A program made the position numbers and the translations under genes. The notes beneath the pieces are model-generated. The model was not told the DNA's origin, made no database searches, and was given only the letters and a program-made list of their open reading frames with translations. This document shows, piece by piece, positions 6,647 through 12,664 of a stretch of DNA of 64,000 nt; within the stretch, counting starts at the first letter, position 1; the number at the start of each line of letters is the position of its first letter. Source of the stretch: Pseudoalteromonas espejiana DSM 9414 (lineage in GTDB: Bacteria; Pseudomonadota; Gammaproteobacteria; Enterobacterales; Alteromonadaceae); the NCBI RefSeq assembly GCF_002221525.1, contig NZ_CP011028.1, positions 569,001 to 633,000 on the forward strand. The letters are read 5' to 3'.

Positions 6647-7062
6647 AAATATTATTATTCTTTGTTTTTGCTTTGTGCTCTTTATCTATATCCGCAGCTG
6701 GATCTGGAGAGAGCTCTGTAGATGGCACTATAGGGTTCTTTAGTTTTGCATCTAGTTTTTTTTCTGACATAAGTAATTTTGTATTTGTCACGATTCCGGA
6801 GTCAATTGATAAAGCTCATATTTGGGTGACCTCTTTCTTACTTAAGTTAAAATTTTTTGCAATGTATGAATCGTTAAAGTTTTCCCATGAAGTAGCTTTA
6901 AGTTTTTTGAATCTTATCGATATATCAAGTTTTGTTAATTCTGCTATTTCCGCTCTTCCTCAAGATATGAAACAACTAGCATCAGATTTGCGCTTTTTTG
7001 AGTCATTAACTTTAGTTGTCGAAGCTTGGATAACACGAATGGTTTATTCAGGGATAATGTAA
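6643..7062 (+). CDS. Minor coat protein, DUF2523 / Ace-like (gpVI position)
   Basis: 139 residues with a signal peptide (1-18, MKILLFFVFALCSLSISAA) followed by amphipathic and hydrophobic stretches. The C-terminal part (ALPQDMKQLASDLRFFESL then VVEAWITRMVYSG) resembles the end of DUF2523 proteins, which take the gpVI slot between adsorption protein and Zot in many inoviruses; Ace has this position in CTXphi. gpVI-type proteins cap the virion end with gpIII and act in release. It overlaps the upstream gene by 4 nt and the downstream start by 1 nt. Confidence 0.72.
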   Translation: MKILLFFVFALCSLSISAAGSGESSVDGTIGFFSFASSFFSDISNFVFVTIPESIDKAHIWVTSFLLKLKFFAMYESLKFSHEVALSFLNLIDISSFVNSAISALPQDMKQLASDLRFFESLTLVVEAWITRMVYSGIM

Positions 7063-8435
7063 TGGCTACTAAAATTTTTCATGGCCCTCCTGGTTCGTAC
7101 AAATCTAGCACTGCAATGTGGTATGAAATTGTTCCAGCGCTTCGTCAAGGTCGTGTAGTTATAACTAATCTACAGGGCATTAAGACAATGGAGGCCATAC
7201 AAAAAGAGTTAAATGAAGTGTTTCCTAATACAGCTAGGTTGTTACGAATTTCAATTGGTAATGATTTAGGTATGCTCTTGATGCGAAATTTTTTTCACTG
7301 GTTACCCATTGGTTCTTTAATATTTCTTGATGAAATTCAAGATATATATCCAAATGATAAGTCATTTAAACCTTCAGATTACGATTATAAAAACGAAGGT
7401 TACTTCAATGAACACCTTCCTGATGAATTTATAGAAATTTATCATGCAGAGCAAAAATCAATAAAGTCATCAATTAACGTGACTGATTTTCAAGATGATA
7501 TAGGCGAATCCCTTTTTGATGAAAGGGATTATTTACGATACCCAAGAACGCTACGCGAATGCTTTATGCGTCATCGCCATTATAACTGGGATATTCTCAT
7601 TGCTACGCCAGACATAAAAGAAGTGTCTTCTTTTATTCGTTCAGTTTGTGAGGTTGCGTACTGCCATTCAAGTAAAGATGCTATACCTATTTCTTACTTT
7701 AAAAGGCGGCCTAGAATTTTAGAGCACTTACCTAAAACGAATGGCTTAACTGCTTCAAAGACGGATATTGTTAGTTATAAAAAGGTGCCTTTAGATGTTT
7801 TTAAATTATATAAATCGACCGCGACTGGAAAAAATACTAAGTCTGGCGCTGGTAAATCGCCTTTTACATTTTCTTTATTATTTGGCTTTATCTTTCTTAT
7901 CTCCTTTATTGTTTATTTATTTTATTTTTTCCTCGATGACACAAGCGATAAAGTTCCTCAAACGACAAGTACTGTTAAGAATGTACAAAAAACTAATGTT
8001 TCGAAAATTCCGCAAGAAATTGCGTACGGTAACAATCAAGATAGTACTGCTGTTAAAAAAAATATTAACGCGTTTGATTCTGTTTCTTTTCGTAATGATT
8101 CTTTTCAGAATATGTTTACGTCTTCTCGTTCTCTTTTAGAGCCTTTTGGTGTTACTTCTATTTTTGTTAGTGGTATCAGCACGGTTTACCACTCTAAACA
8201 CAGTATTCAAAGATATTACGTTTTTAAAATGTATTCTGGTGCTGATGAATTTACTGTTAATTCAGATTTTTTCTACGAAATGGGGTTCAAGATATTTTAT
8301 AAAAGCGATTGCTTACTAGAATTGAGATATGAATCAATGAGTGATTATATTTATTGTGAGCCCTCTAAAGTAGAAAATATTCAACAGGATATTGATAGCA
8401 ATAATGTGGTCGACGTATCACTTTTGGGAGACTGA
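7062..8435 (+). CDS. Zot / gpI-family virion assembly ATPase
   Basis: 457 residues from the ATG at 7062 (TAATG overlap with the previous stop); an upstream in-frame ATG at 7026 is less likely because the family motif starts right here. Walker A GPPGSYKSS at ~8-16, Walker B LIFLDEIQD around 86-94, one membrane helix at ~268-291, then a C-terminal periplasmic domain. gpI/Zot proteins drive virion assembly and extrusion across the inner membrane, aligning with an outer-membrane secretin. No homologue of that secretin is encoded here. The name comes from the Vibrio Zot domain; nothing indicates a toxin function. Last gene of the structural operon. Confidence 0.92.
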   Translation: MATKIFHGPPGSYKSSTAMWYEIVPALRQGRVVITNLQGIKTMEAIQKELNEVFPNTARLLRISIGNDLGMLLMRNFFHWLPIGSLIFLDEIQDIYPNDKSFKPSDYDYKNEGYFNEHLPDEFIEIYHAEQKSIKSSINVTDFQDDIGESLFDERDYLRYPRTLRECFMRHRHYNWDILIATPDIKEVSSFIRSVCEVAYCHSSKDAIPISYFKRRPRILEHLPKTNGLTASKTDIVSYKKVPLDVFKLYKSTATGKNTKSGAGKSPFTFSLLFGFIFLISFIVYLFYFFLDDTSDKVPQTTSTVKNVQKTNVSKIPQEIAYGNNQDSTAVKKNINAFDSVSFRNDSFQNMFTSSRSLLEPFGVTSIFVSGISTVYHSKHSIQRYYVFKMYSGADEFTVNSDFFYEMGFKIFYKSDCLLELRYESMSDYIYCEPSKVENIQQDIDSNNVVDVSLLGD

Positions 8436-8473
8436 CGCGAGAGGCGGACGGCGAAGCCTGAGCAAGGACAACG

Positions 8474-8508
8474 AACAAGGAAGGCAAGCAAAGCTTGTTT
8501 TCCTTGTT
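8474..8508 (+). other. Hairpin just after zot, candidate packaging signal or terminator
   Basis: A 16-bp stem (8474-8489 with 8493-8508) containing two G-T wobbles around an AAA loop: AACAAGGAAGGCAAGC against GCTTGTTTTCCTTGTT. No clean T-tract follows. In Ff phages the packaging signal is a long imperfect hairpin at the equivalent place, so this is the best candidate; terminator function for the structural operon is the alternative. Confidence 0.5.
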
Positions 8509-8610
8509 TTAAAACAACCCCCTCAAAACACCCCATGTTAACTTCACACTTCCTACTATCTGTAAGTCATAAAATCACTCTGAGATTCTTTAAAATTAAA
8601 TGTCGTATTA

Positions 8611-8634
8611 TTAACGATGTCTTTTTATCGTTAA
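8611..8634 (+). other. Hairpin in the phage intergenic region
   Basis: TTAACGAT (8611-8618) paired with ATCGTTAA (8627-8634) across an 8-nt loop GTCTTTTT. Perfect 8-bp stem. Possible minus-strand origin or initiator-binding element; assignment is inference. Confidence 0.4.
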
Positions 8635-8661
8635 AAATCGTCATTGAACAAACGAAGTGCG

Positions 8662-8722
8662 TTAGTTGTCTTTGGCTAGAAGTTCCCCGTTATGTATTAC
8701 GGGGGTAGATTCCACCAACTAA
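8662..8722 (+). other. Nested hairpin, candidate plus-strand origin
   Basis: Outer arms TTAGTTG (8662-8668) and CAACTAA (8716-8722) enclose an inner perfect stem CCCCGT (8685-8690) with ACGGGG (8699-8704) and loop TATGTATT. A GC stem with an AT loop inside weaker arms is a common form of rolling-circle nick site. The link to the initiator is untested. Confidence 0.4.
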
Positions 8723-9059
8723 TGGTCCTTTGCTCAGCTTTGGTTTTAATTTTTTAAAACTAAGTATGCTTCCGTAGCTTTTATGTCTATTTTCATAAAG
8801 GTTTTAATGTAGAAGCTTTAATGTCTGATTACATTCTAAATTTATTTAGCTTGCGGAGTTGAAATATTAATTTTAAATCTAACGGTGATAAAGTCGCTAG
8901 GAGTGAAGTGGAATATATTGTGTTGCTGTGAAGGTGCGTTGATGCAAGGGTTCGTTGCGGTACTGCGTTTCGTTACGGTGAGTGTGCATTTTTTTGATGG
9001 TTCGCTGCGGCGCTACTTTGCGGAGAGTTTGCATTTTTGCAAGAGTGCGCTATTGCAGG

Positions 9060-9203
9060 TTGCAGGGTTGCGGTTTTGCAGGGTTGCGATGTTGCAGGGT
9101 TGCGATGTTGCAGTGGTGCGATGTTGCAGTGGTGCGATGTTGCAGGGTTGCGATGTTGCAGTGGTGCGATGTTGCAGGGTTGCGGTGTTGCGAGGATGCA
9201 GCG
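9060..9203 (+). repeat. 16-bp tandem repeat, about nine units
   Basis: Units start every 16 bp from 9060. Two main variants, TTGCAGGGTTGCGATG and TTGCAGTGGTGCGATG, are mixed in the order A,A,A,B,B,A,B,A and a degenerate last copy. Each unit is itself two related octamers starting TTGC/GTGC. Degenerate octamers continue upstream to about 8945. The plus strand is almost free of A and very G/T-rich. No spacers, so not CRISPR. Confidence 0.85.
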
Positions 9204-9264
9204 CTTTAAAAGTGTGTTGAGTTTATTTTTAGGAGAGATCTTGGAATTTAGTGAGGATTTGCTG

Positions 9265-9293
9265 TTGCGCGAAAGTTTAAAAGTATTTATACT
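9265..9293 (+). promoter_or_regulatory. Promoter of the accessory gene
   Basis: TTGCGC (9265-9270), exactly 17 bp, TATACT (9288-9293), about 25 bp before the ORF start. It lies between the tandem repeat and the gene, so the gene can be expressed independently of the repressed structural operon, as expected of a lysogenic-conversion gene. Confidence 0.55.
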
Positions 9294-9317
9294 GACTAAA
9301 AGCTAGAGGAGATGATT

Positions 9318-9746
9318 ATGTTTGATAATATAGACTTCAAAAGTGCGGTTTCAAATTCTAGAGGGGCAGCATCTGGCAGTCCTGTATCTATAACGCATAA
9401 TAAAGGCGAGAAGAAAGAAGAACAAACTTATAAAATTAGCAAAGAAGCTATGGATAAGTGTAATTTTGGTTATAGAGACAAGGTTGATATTCAGTTTTCG
9501 CCTGACTTTAAAGTTTGCAGAATAATTAAAACTTCTGCTGGATTGACTTTAAGTCAACAAACGGCGAACAACCCACATTCATCGGCAGTTACTAGAATGT
9601 TATATAAGGAAAATATTCATCCTGACTTACTAAAAATGGCATTTGATGAAAGTGGCGTTGAAACAAATAAAGCTATGTTTGAGAACGGAGATATAGACTA
9701 TAAAGATGGAGTTTTAACTTTCGCACTTAAACTAGTTAAGAAATGA
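9318..9746 (+). CDS. Accessory phage protein of unknown function
   Basis: 142 residues from ATG 9318, which has AGGAG at ideal 6-nt spacing; the ATG at 9312 abuts that site and is unlikely. No family recognised. The N-terminal ~30 residues look disordered (small and charged residues). A middle part (TYKISKEAMDKCNFGYRDKVDIQFSPDF) has the alternating pattern of a small beta domain, loosely like AbrB/MazE-type folds. The C-terminal half is mixed helix and strand. No signal peptide or membrane helix. It has its own promoter and a following hairpin, placed between the tandem repeat and the structured element, outside the conserved inovirus core. Expected to act in the cytoplasm, possibly on host physiology or superinfection; this is inference. 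Confidence 0.75.
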   Translation: MFDNIDFKSAVSNSRGAASGSPVSITHNKGEKKEEQTYKISKEAMDKCNFGYRDKVDIQFSPDFKVCRIIKTSAGLTLSQQTANNPHSSAVTRMLYKENIHPDLLKMAFDESGVETNKAMFENGDIDYKDGVLTFALKLVKK

Positions 9747-9750
9747 GATA

Positions 9751-9771
9751 AACCCCTAATTACTAGGGGTT
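9751..9771 (+). terminator. Hairpin after the accessory gene
   Basis: AACCCCTA paired with TAGGGGTT around ATTAC, starting a few bases after the stop. Perfect 8-bp stem but no T-tract, so it may work as a weak terminator or mRNA 3' end stabiliser. Confidence 0.5.
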
Positions 9772-9781
9772 AACTCTAAGA

Positions 9782-9873
9782 TCAAAGTTGACACTTTGGA
9801 AGCGACATGGCTTAGATCTCAGCTTGCCAGCGAGATTATATTAGCCCTTTAGCACACCAAATGTCAACTTTGA
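9782..9873 (+). other. 92-nt multi-tier inverted-repeat structure
   Basis: Outer arms TCAAAGTTGACA (9782-9793) and TGTCAACTTTGA (9862-9873) are perfectly complementary. After one bulged C the stem continues TTTGG/CCAAA (9795-9799 with 9857-9861). Inside lie GGCT/AGCC (9809-9812, 9843-9846) and ATCTC/GAGAT (9816-9820, 9832-9836), with GCT/AGC (9822-9824, 9829-9831) closing a TGCC loop. It could be a structured RNA or an ssDNA fold in the virion genome. No coding potential. Confidence 0.6.
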
Positions 9874-9906
9874 AAAACAAAAGCTCCTAAACATAGGAAT
9901 TATATT

Positions 9907-10023
9907 ATGGTAATTGAACCATTGTTTTTTGACTCTCTAAAGAGTCGCAAAAGGTTGGCATGTTGTTGTATTAACAATCAATTATGCCTTTGGTGTAACA
10001 TTAATAAAGGGGTACTAATATGA
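9907..10023 (+). CDS. Tiny Cys-rich ORF upstream of a coupled partner
   Basis: 38 codons, ATG with AGGA eight bases upstream. The product begins MVIEPLFFDSLKSRKRL and then has five Cys in a short span (CCCINNQLCLWC), which might bind a metal. Its TGA overlaps the ATG of the next ORF (ATGA), a typical coupled arrangement. No family recognised. Support is the ribosome site and the overlap only. Confidence 0.4.
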   Translation: MVIEPLFFDSLKSRKRLACCCINNQLCLWCNINKGVLI

Positions 10024-10140
10024 GTAACCATACTGTAAAGGACGGTTGGGTATACTGTGACTATTTTATTCACTATCGTACTGGGAAGAAGGTATATCCT
10101 AAGACGGCAAAGTGTTTTAGGTTTAAAATAGGTCGATAAT
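10021..10140 (+). CDS. Tiny basic ORF before the integrase terminator
   Basis: 39 codons, preceded by AAGGGG at about 7-nt spacing and overlapping the previous stop by 4 nt. The product is basic and aromatic (DGWVYCDYFIHYRTGKKVY then PKTAKCFRFKIGR), like a small beta-hairpin nucleic-acid-binding protein. Possible roles are excision cofactor or anti-host peptide; neither is shown. It runs convergently towards the integrase, the two being separated by a shared terminator. Confidence 0.5.
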
Positions 10141-10225
10141 ATACTTTTGATAAATATCGCTAATTAGTTATTTTTGTAGAAAATTATACTTTCTGTTTTA
10201 AGTAGCTTTTTAGCTGTTGAATAAG

Positions 10226-10248
10226 AGCCGCATTATGCGGCTTTTTTA
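10226..10248. terminator. Rho-independent terminator between small ORFs and integrase
   Basis: AGCCGCA paired with TGCGGCT around TTA, followed by a T6 run on the plus strand. It ends the rightward phage transcripts and overlaps the integrase stop codon (10246-10248). Confidence 0.8.
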
Positions 10249-11310
10249 TGTGCTGAATTTATCGTGTAATTTATGTGGAAACAATTGTGTGTAGACTTGC
10301 CATAATATGTTTAAATTTCTATGTCCCGTCACTTGAGCTACTTCTTCAATGCTATAACCTTTTTCAAAAAGTCTTGACGCACCTTCTCTTCTTAAATCAT
10401 GGTATCTTAAATCTGTAATTCCTAGAGATTTCCTGACGCGCTGAAATCCTGCTGTAACAGACTTTGAATTATACGGAAATATCCTGCTTTCTGTTTGTTC
10501 TTGTTTGTTTATCAATTCAAATGAGCCCGCCAGTAATGGCACTATCATATGATTGCCTTCCTTTTTTCTTGGATCCTTTCTATCTCGAACGATTATAGTT
10601 TTATGTTCTTTATTTAAGTCTTCCCATTTTATCGCGCAGACTTCACCAATTCTCATACACGTCAGTATTGAAAAATTAAGAATATCAACGAATGGAATAT
10701 TACTCCCTTGCTTGTTTTGCCTTTCTGTTAATGCTTCGATTAGTCTTTCTAATTCATATTCAGTAGGCCTGCGTGTACGCTTTTGGCTTTTACCAACTAA
10801 TTTCATTTCAATTAATACAGGTACTGCATCTTCAAATATTTTCCAATTAGCCGTTACATCAAAAACAGGCAGAGCAATTTTCATTACACTACGTAAATAG
10901 GCAATATCATGATAAACAGTTGCTCCGCCTGCACCTGCCGCTCTGCGCATTTTACAGTGATTAACTAAGTCACTACTTTTAAGTTCATTTGATAAAACTG
11001 AGGCTAAAGGACAATCACGTAGCATTTGTATAACGTATCGTTTGGTTCTTCCAGTGTTAGCCCACAAATCAACATCATTAAAATAAAGGTCTAGTAGTTC
11101 GCCAATGGTTATTACTTTATTTTGTTTTGCGATGCTATTTAATTCCACAGCCTCTTTTTGTATTTTCCCCCATGTCTTTGCTAATTCTTTTTTGCTGAAT
11201 GTTCGTGATTCTCTATGTATAATCACGCCATTCTTTTTTACACGCACAGTGCATCGGAAACTAAATTCTCCGTTTGCTTTTTGGCGTTTATCAATTGTTA
11301 CTGATGCCAT
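10246..11310 (-). CDS. Tyrosine recombinase (phage integrase)
   Basis: 354 residues from the ATG at 11310, which has AAGGA eight bases upstream; the frame stays open to 11439 but that extension is implausible and would run into dusA's new start. N-terminal arm-binding region (MASVTIDKRQKANGEFSFRC), a SAM-like core-binding domain, then the catalytic domain with R220 (CMRIGEVCAIKW), H304-x-x-R307 (HDLRREGASRLF), H330 (GHRN) and the nucleophile Y340. All key residues are present, so it should be active. It lies beside attR and reads away from it, the usual geometry for dusA-targeting integrases. It catalyses phage insertion at the 14-bp core in dusA and, with a directionality factor, excision. 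Confidence 0.95.
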   Translation of the reverse strand: MASVTIDKRQKANGEFSFRCTVRVKKNGVIIHRESRTFSKKELAKTWGKIQKEAVELNSIAKQNKVITIGELLDLYFNDVDLWANTGRTKRYVIQMLRDCPLASVLSNELKSSDLVNHCKMRRAAGAGGATVYHDIAYLRSVMKIALPVFDVTANWKIFEDAVPVLIEMKLVGKSQKRTRRPTEYELERLIEALTERQNKQGSNIPFVDILNFSILTCMRIGEVCAIKWEDLNKEHKTIIVRDRKDPRKKEGNHMIVPLLAGSFELINKQEQTESRIFPYNSKSVTAGFQRVRKSLGITDLRYHDLRREGASRLFEKGYSIEEVAQVTGHRNLNILWQVYTQLFPHKLHDKFST

Positions 11311-11417
11311 GGTATTATTCCTTAATCGTCCTACCAATAATGGGGCGCATTTGGAACACCCTATATGGAAATTGAACGAAAGTACAGGCGATTCAGAGCA
11401 GTTCAGGTGGTACATAT

Positions 11418-12422
11418 ATGCACACAAATAAGGCTTCAACGCCAGATATGACGGGCTCTACAGTGAATCGCAGGTTTAGTGTCGCCCCGATGCTTGATTG
11501 GACTGATCGTCACTGTCGTACTTTTCATCGTAAGATGAGCAAGCATGCAGTTTTGTATACAGAGATGATCACCACGGGGGCTATTTTATTTGGTCGTGGC
11601 GATTACCTTCACTTTAATAAACACGAAGGCCCTGTTGCATTGCAACTAGGTGGCTCTGATCCTGATGCATTAGCAAAATGTGCAAAGCTTGCCGGTGAGC
11701 GCGGCTACAATGAAATTAATTTAAATGTAGGCTGCCCATCAGATAGAGTACAAAACGGGCGTTTTGGCGCATGTTTAATGGCAGAGCCAGAACTTGTTGC
11801 ACAGTGTGTTGCGGCAATGAAAAGCGAAGTAGATATTCCGGTTACAGTAAAAACACGTATTGGTATAGACGAGCAAGACTCGTATGAGTTTTTATGTGCA
11901 CTTATTGAAGCCAGTCACAAAGTGGGCTGCGATGACTTTATTATTCATGCGCGTAAAGCATGGCTAAATGGCTTAAGCCCTAAAGAAAACCGTGAAGTAC
12001 CGCCTTTGGATTACCCGCGTGTTTATCAGCTTAAAAAAGACTACCCGCAACTTGATTTAAGCATTAATGGCGGCGTTAAAACAATTGAGCAAAGCCTTGA
12101 ACATTTACAGCATATAGATGGTGTAATGATAGGGCGCGAAGCGTACAGTAATCCATTTATATTAAACAGCGTAGATGAAAAAATTTATGGTGATACTGCT
12201 AATACGCAATCACGCCACGATGTAGTGCGCTCAATGTATGACTATATTGAAGATGAAATGCGCGAGGGTGCTAACTTTTGGCATGTTGCGCGCCATATGC
12301 TGGGGATTTTTCAGGGTCAGCCGGGTGCTCGTGGATTTAGGCGTCACCTCTCTGAAAATGGTCACGGTAAACAGGCAGACTTATCGGTGATGGATAAAGC
12401 ACTGAGCTTTGTACCCGAATAA
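11418..12422 (+). CDS. dusA: tRNA-dihydrouridine(20/20a) synthase DusA, N-terminus supplied by the prophage
   Basis: 334 residues. FMN-dependent enzyme reducing uridine 20/20a in the tRNA D-loop. Matches E. coli DusA closely: [41 protein letters not shown] with the catalytic Cys, [19 protein letters not shown], and [15 protein letters not shown] for phosphate binding. The first ~24 residues, up to the att core at 11490-11503, come from the phage; the rest is native. ATG 11418 has AGGTGG about 7 nt upstream. The host promoter is now 10.4 kb away, so expression must start within 11311-11417 or in the phage; I found no strong sigma-70 match there. Confidence 0.96.
   Translation: MHTNKASTPDMTGSTVNRRFSVAPMLDWTDRHCRTFHRKMSKHAVLYTEMITTGAILFGRGDYLHFNKHEGPVALQLGGSDPDALAKCAKLAGERGYNEINLNVGCPSDRVQNGRFGACLMAEPELVAQCVAAMKSEVDIPVTVKTRIGIDEQDSYEFLCALIEASHKVGCDDFIIHARKAWLNGLSPKENREVPPLDYPRVYQLKKDYPQLDLSINGGVKTIEQSLEHLQHIDGVMIGREAYSNPFILNSVDEKIYGDTANTQSRHDVVRSMYDYIEDEMREGANFWHVARHMLGIFQGQPGARGFRRHLSENGHGKQADLSVMDKALSFVPE
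11490..11503 (+). repeat. attR core (14 bp)
   Basis: Second copy of ATGCTTGATTGGAC, inside dusA. Left of it is the phage-borne dusA start region, right of it native dusA. The nucleotide differences just left of the two cores (TTGCACCT against TCGCCCCG), with conserved protein sequence, show that the phage copy comes from a diverged dusA. Confidence 0.88.
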
Positions 12423-12448
12423 GTTTAAGCCGAATAGATTATTTTATT

Positions 12449-12472
12449 AAGCCACTTTTTAGTGGCTTTTTT
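12449..12472 (+). terminator. dusA terminator
   Basis: AAGCCACT paired with AGTGGCTT around TTTT, followed by T-run, about 27 bp after the dusA stop. Confidence 0.85.
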
Positions 12473-12608
12473 GATCCTAAAATTTAGTCAAAAGATCAAA
12501 ATATTAGTTAATTACACTTTTATGCATTCAGCTTCTGGTCACTTAAAATCGCACCCTTTTAAGTTTAACTTACTGTTTTTAAATATTAATGTTTTATTTT
12601 TTGTTACT

Positions 12609-12624
12609 TGGCATAAGTCTTGGA
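12609..12624 (+). promoter_or_regulatory. Candidate sigma-54 promoter of the psp operon
   Basis: TTGGCAT, five bases, CTTGGA: the GG at 12610-12611 and the GG at 12622-12623 have the 12-bp separation required of the -24 and -12 elements (consensus TGGCAC-N5-TTGCA). It lies 40 bp before pspA. The -12 element has GG instead of GC. psp operons are driven by sigma-54 with PspF in enterobacteria; no pspF gene is adjacent here. Confidence 0.5.
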
Positions 12625-12664
12625 ATCTCCTAGTTGTTACCAATTAAAACAACAGGACAAAATA

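Larger units (their letters stand above)
8436..9317. other. Main phage intergenic region (likely replication origins and packaging signal)
   Basis: About 880 bp without a supportable gene. The left half holds three hairpins (listed separately) and AT-rich spacer, as in inovirus intergenic regions that contain the packaging hairpin and both strand origins. The right half holds the 16-bp tandem repeat, then a promoter for the next gene. Long open frames over 8885-9306 exist only because the repeat unit lacks stop triplets in every frame. Confidence 0.6.
1113..11503 (+). mobile_element. Filamentous (inovirus-type) prophage integrated in dusA
   Basis: Bounded by the 14-bp att core and about 10.4 kb long. 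It encodes a CI-like repressor, PrtN-like regulator, RstA/gpII-type initiator, putative SSB, major coat, adsorption protein, DUF2523 minor coat, Zot/gpI and a tyrosine integrase. The order follows CTXphi. Integration uses its own integrase at dusA, a known integration hotspot for tyrosine-recombinase elements, rather than XerCD at dif. The structural and replication genes are all open. It carries no secretin gene. It is AT-richer by eye than the flanks. Confidence 0.93.

Noticed and set aside
7062..8435. Zot as an enterotoxin
   Set aside because: Only the gpI/Zot assembly domain is supported. Nothing in the C-terminal part was recognised as the Vibrio cholerae active peptide.
8656..8722. dif-like XerCD site (starts AGTGCG with TATGTATT nearby)
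   Set aside because: The match breaks down after a few bases and the half-site spacing is wrong. The element has its own integrase and clear att cores in dusA.
9060..9203. CRISPR-like repeat
   Set aside because: Units are directly adjacent with no spacers, and no cas genes exist in the window.
8885..9306. Three overlapping long open frames with Cys/Val-rich repeats
   Set aside because: They are open in all three plus-strand frames only because the 16-bp tandem repeat lacks stop triplets. There is no ribosome site, and the composition is unlike any protein around it.
9782..9873. Integron attC site
   Set aside because: The outer arms begin with GTTGACA and end with TGTCAAC, the reverse of the AAC...GTT arrangement of attC, and there is no integron integrase.
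1252..10140. Retron or diversity-generating retroelement
   Set aside because: No reverse transcriptase gene anywhere in the window, despite the structured element and the repeats.
11311..11439. N-terminal extension of the integrase to 11439
   Set aside because: AAGGA precedes the ATG at 11310, where the usual integrase N-terminus begins. The extension would run into the start of dusA on the other strand.
12462..12647. 61-codon plus-strand ORF before pspA
   Set aside because: Starts inside the dusA terminator, has no ribosome site, and runs through the candidate sigma-54 promoter.
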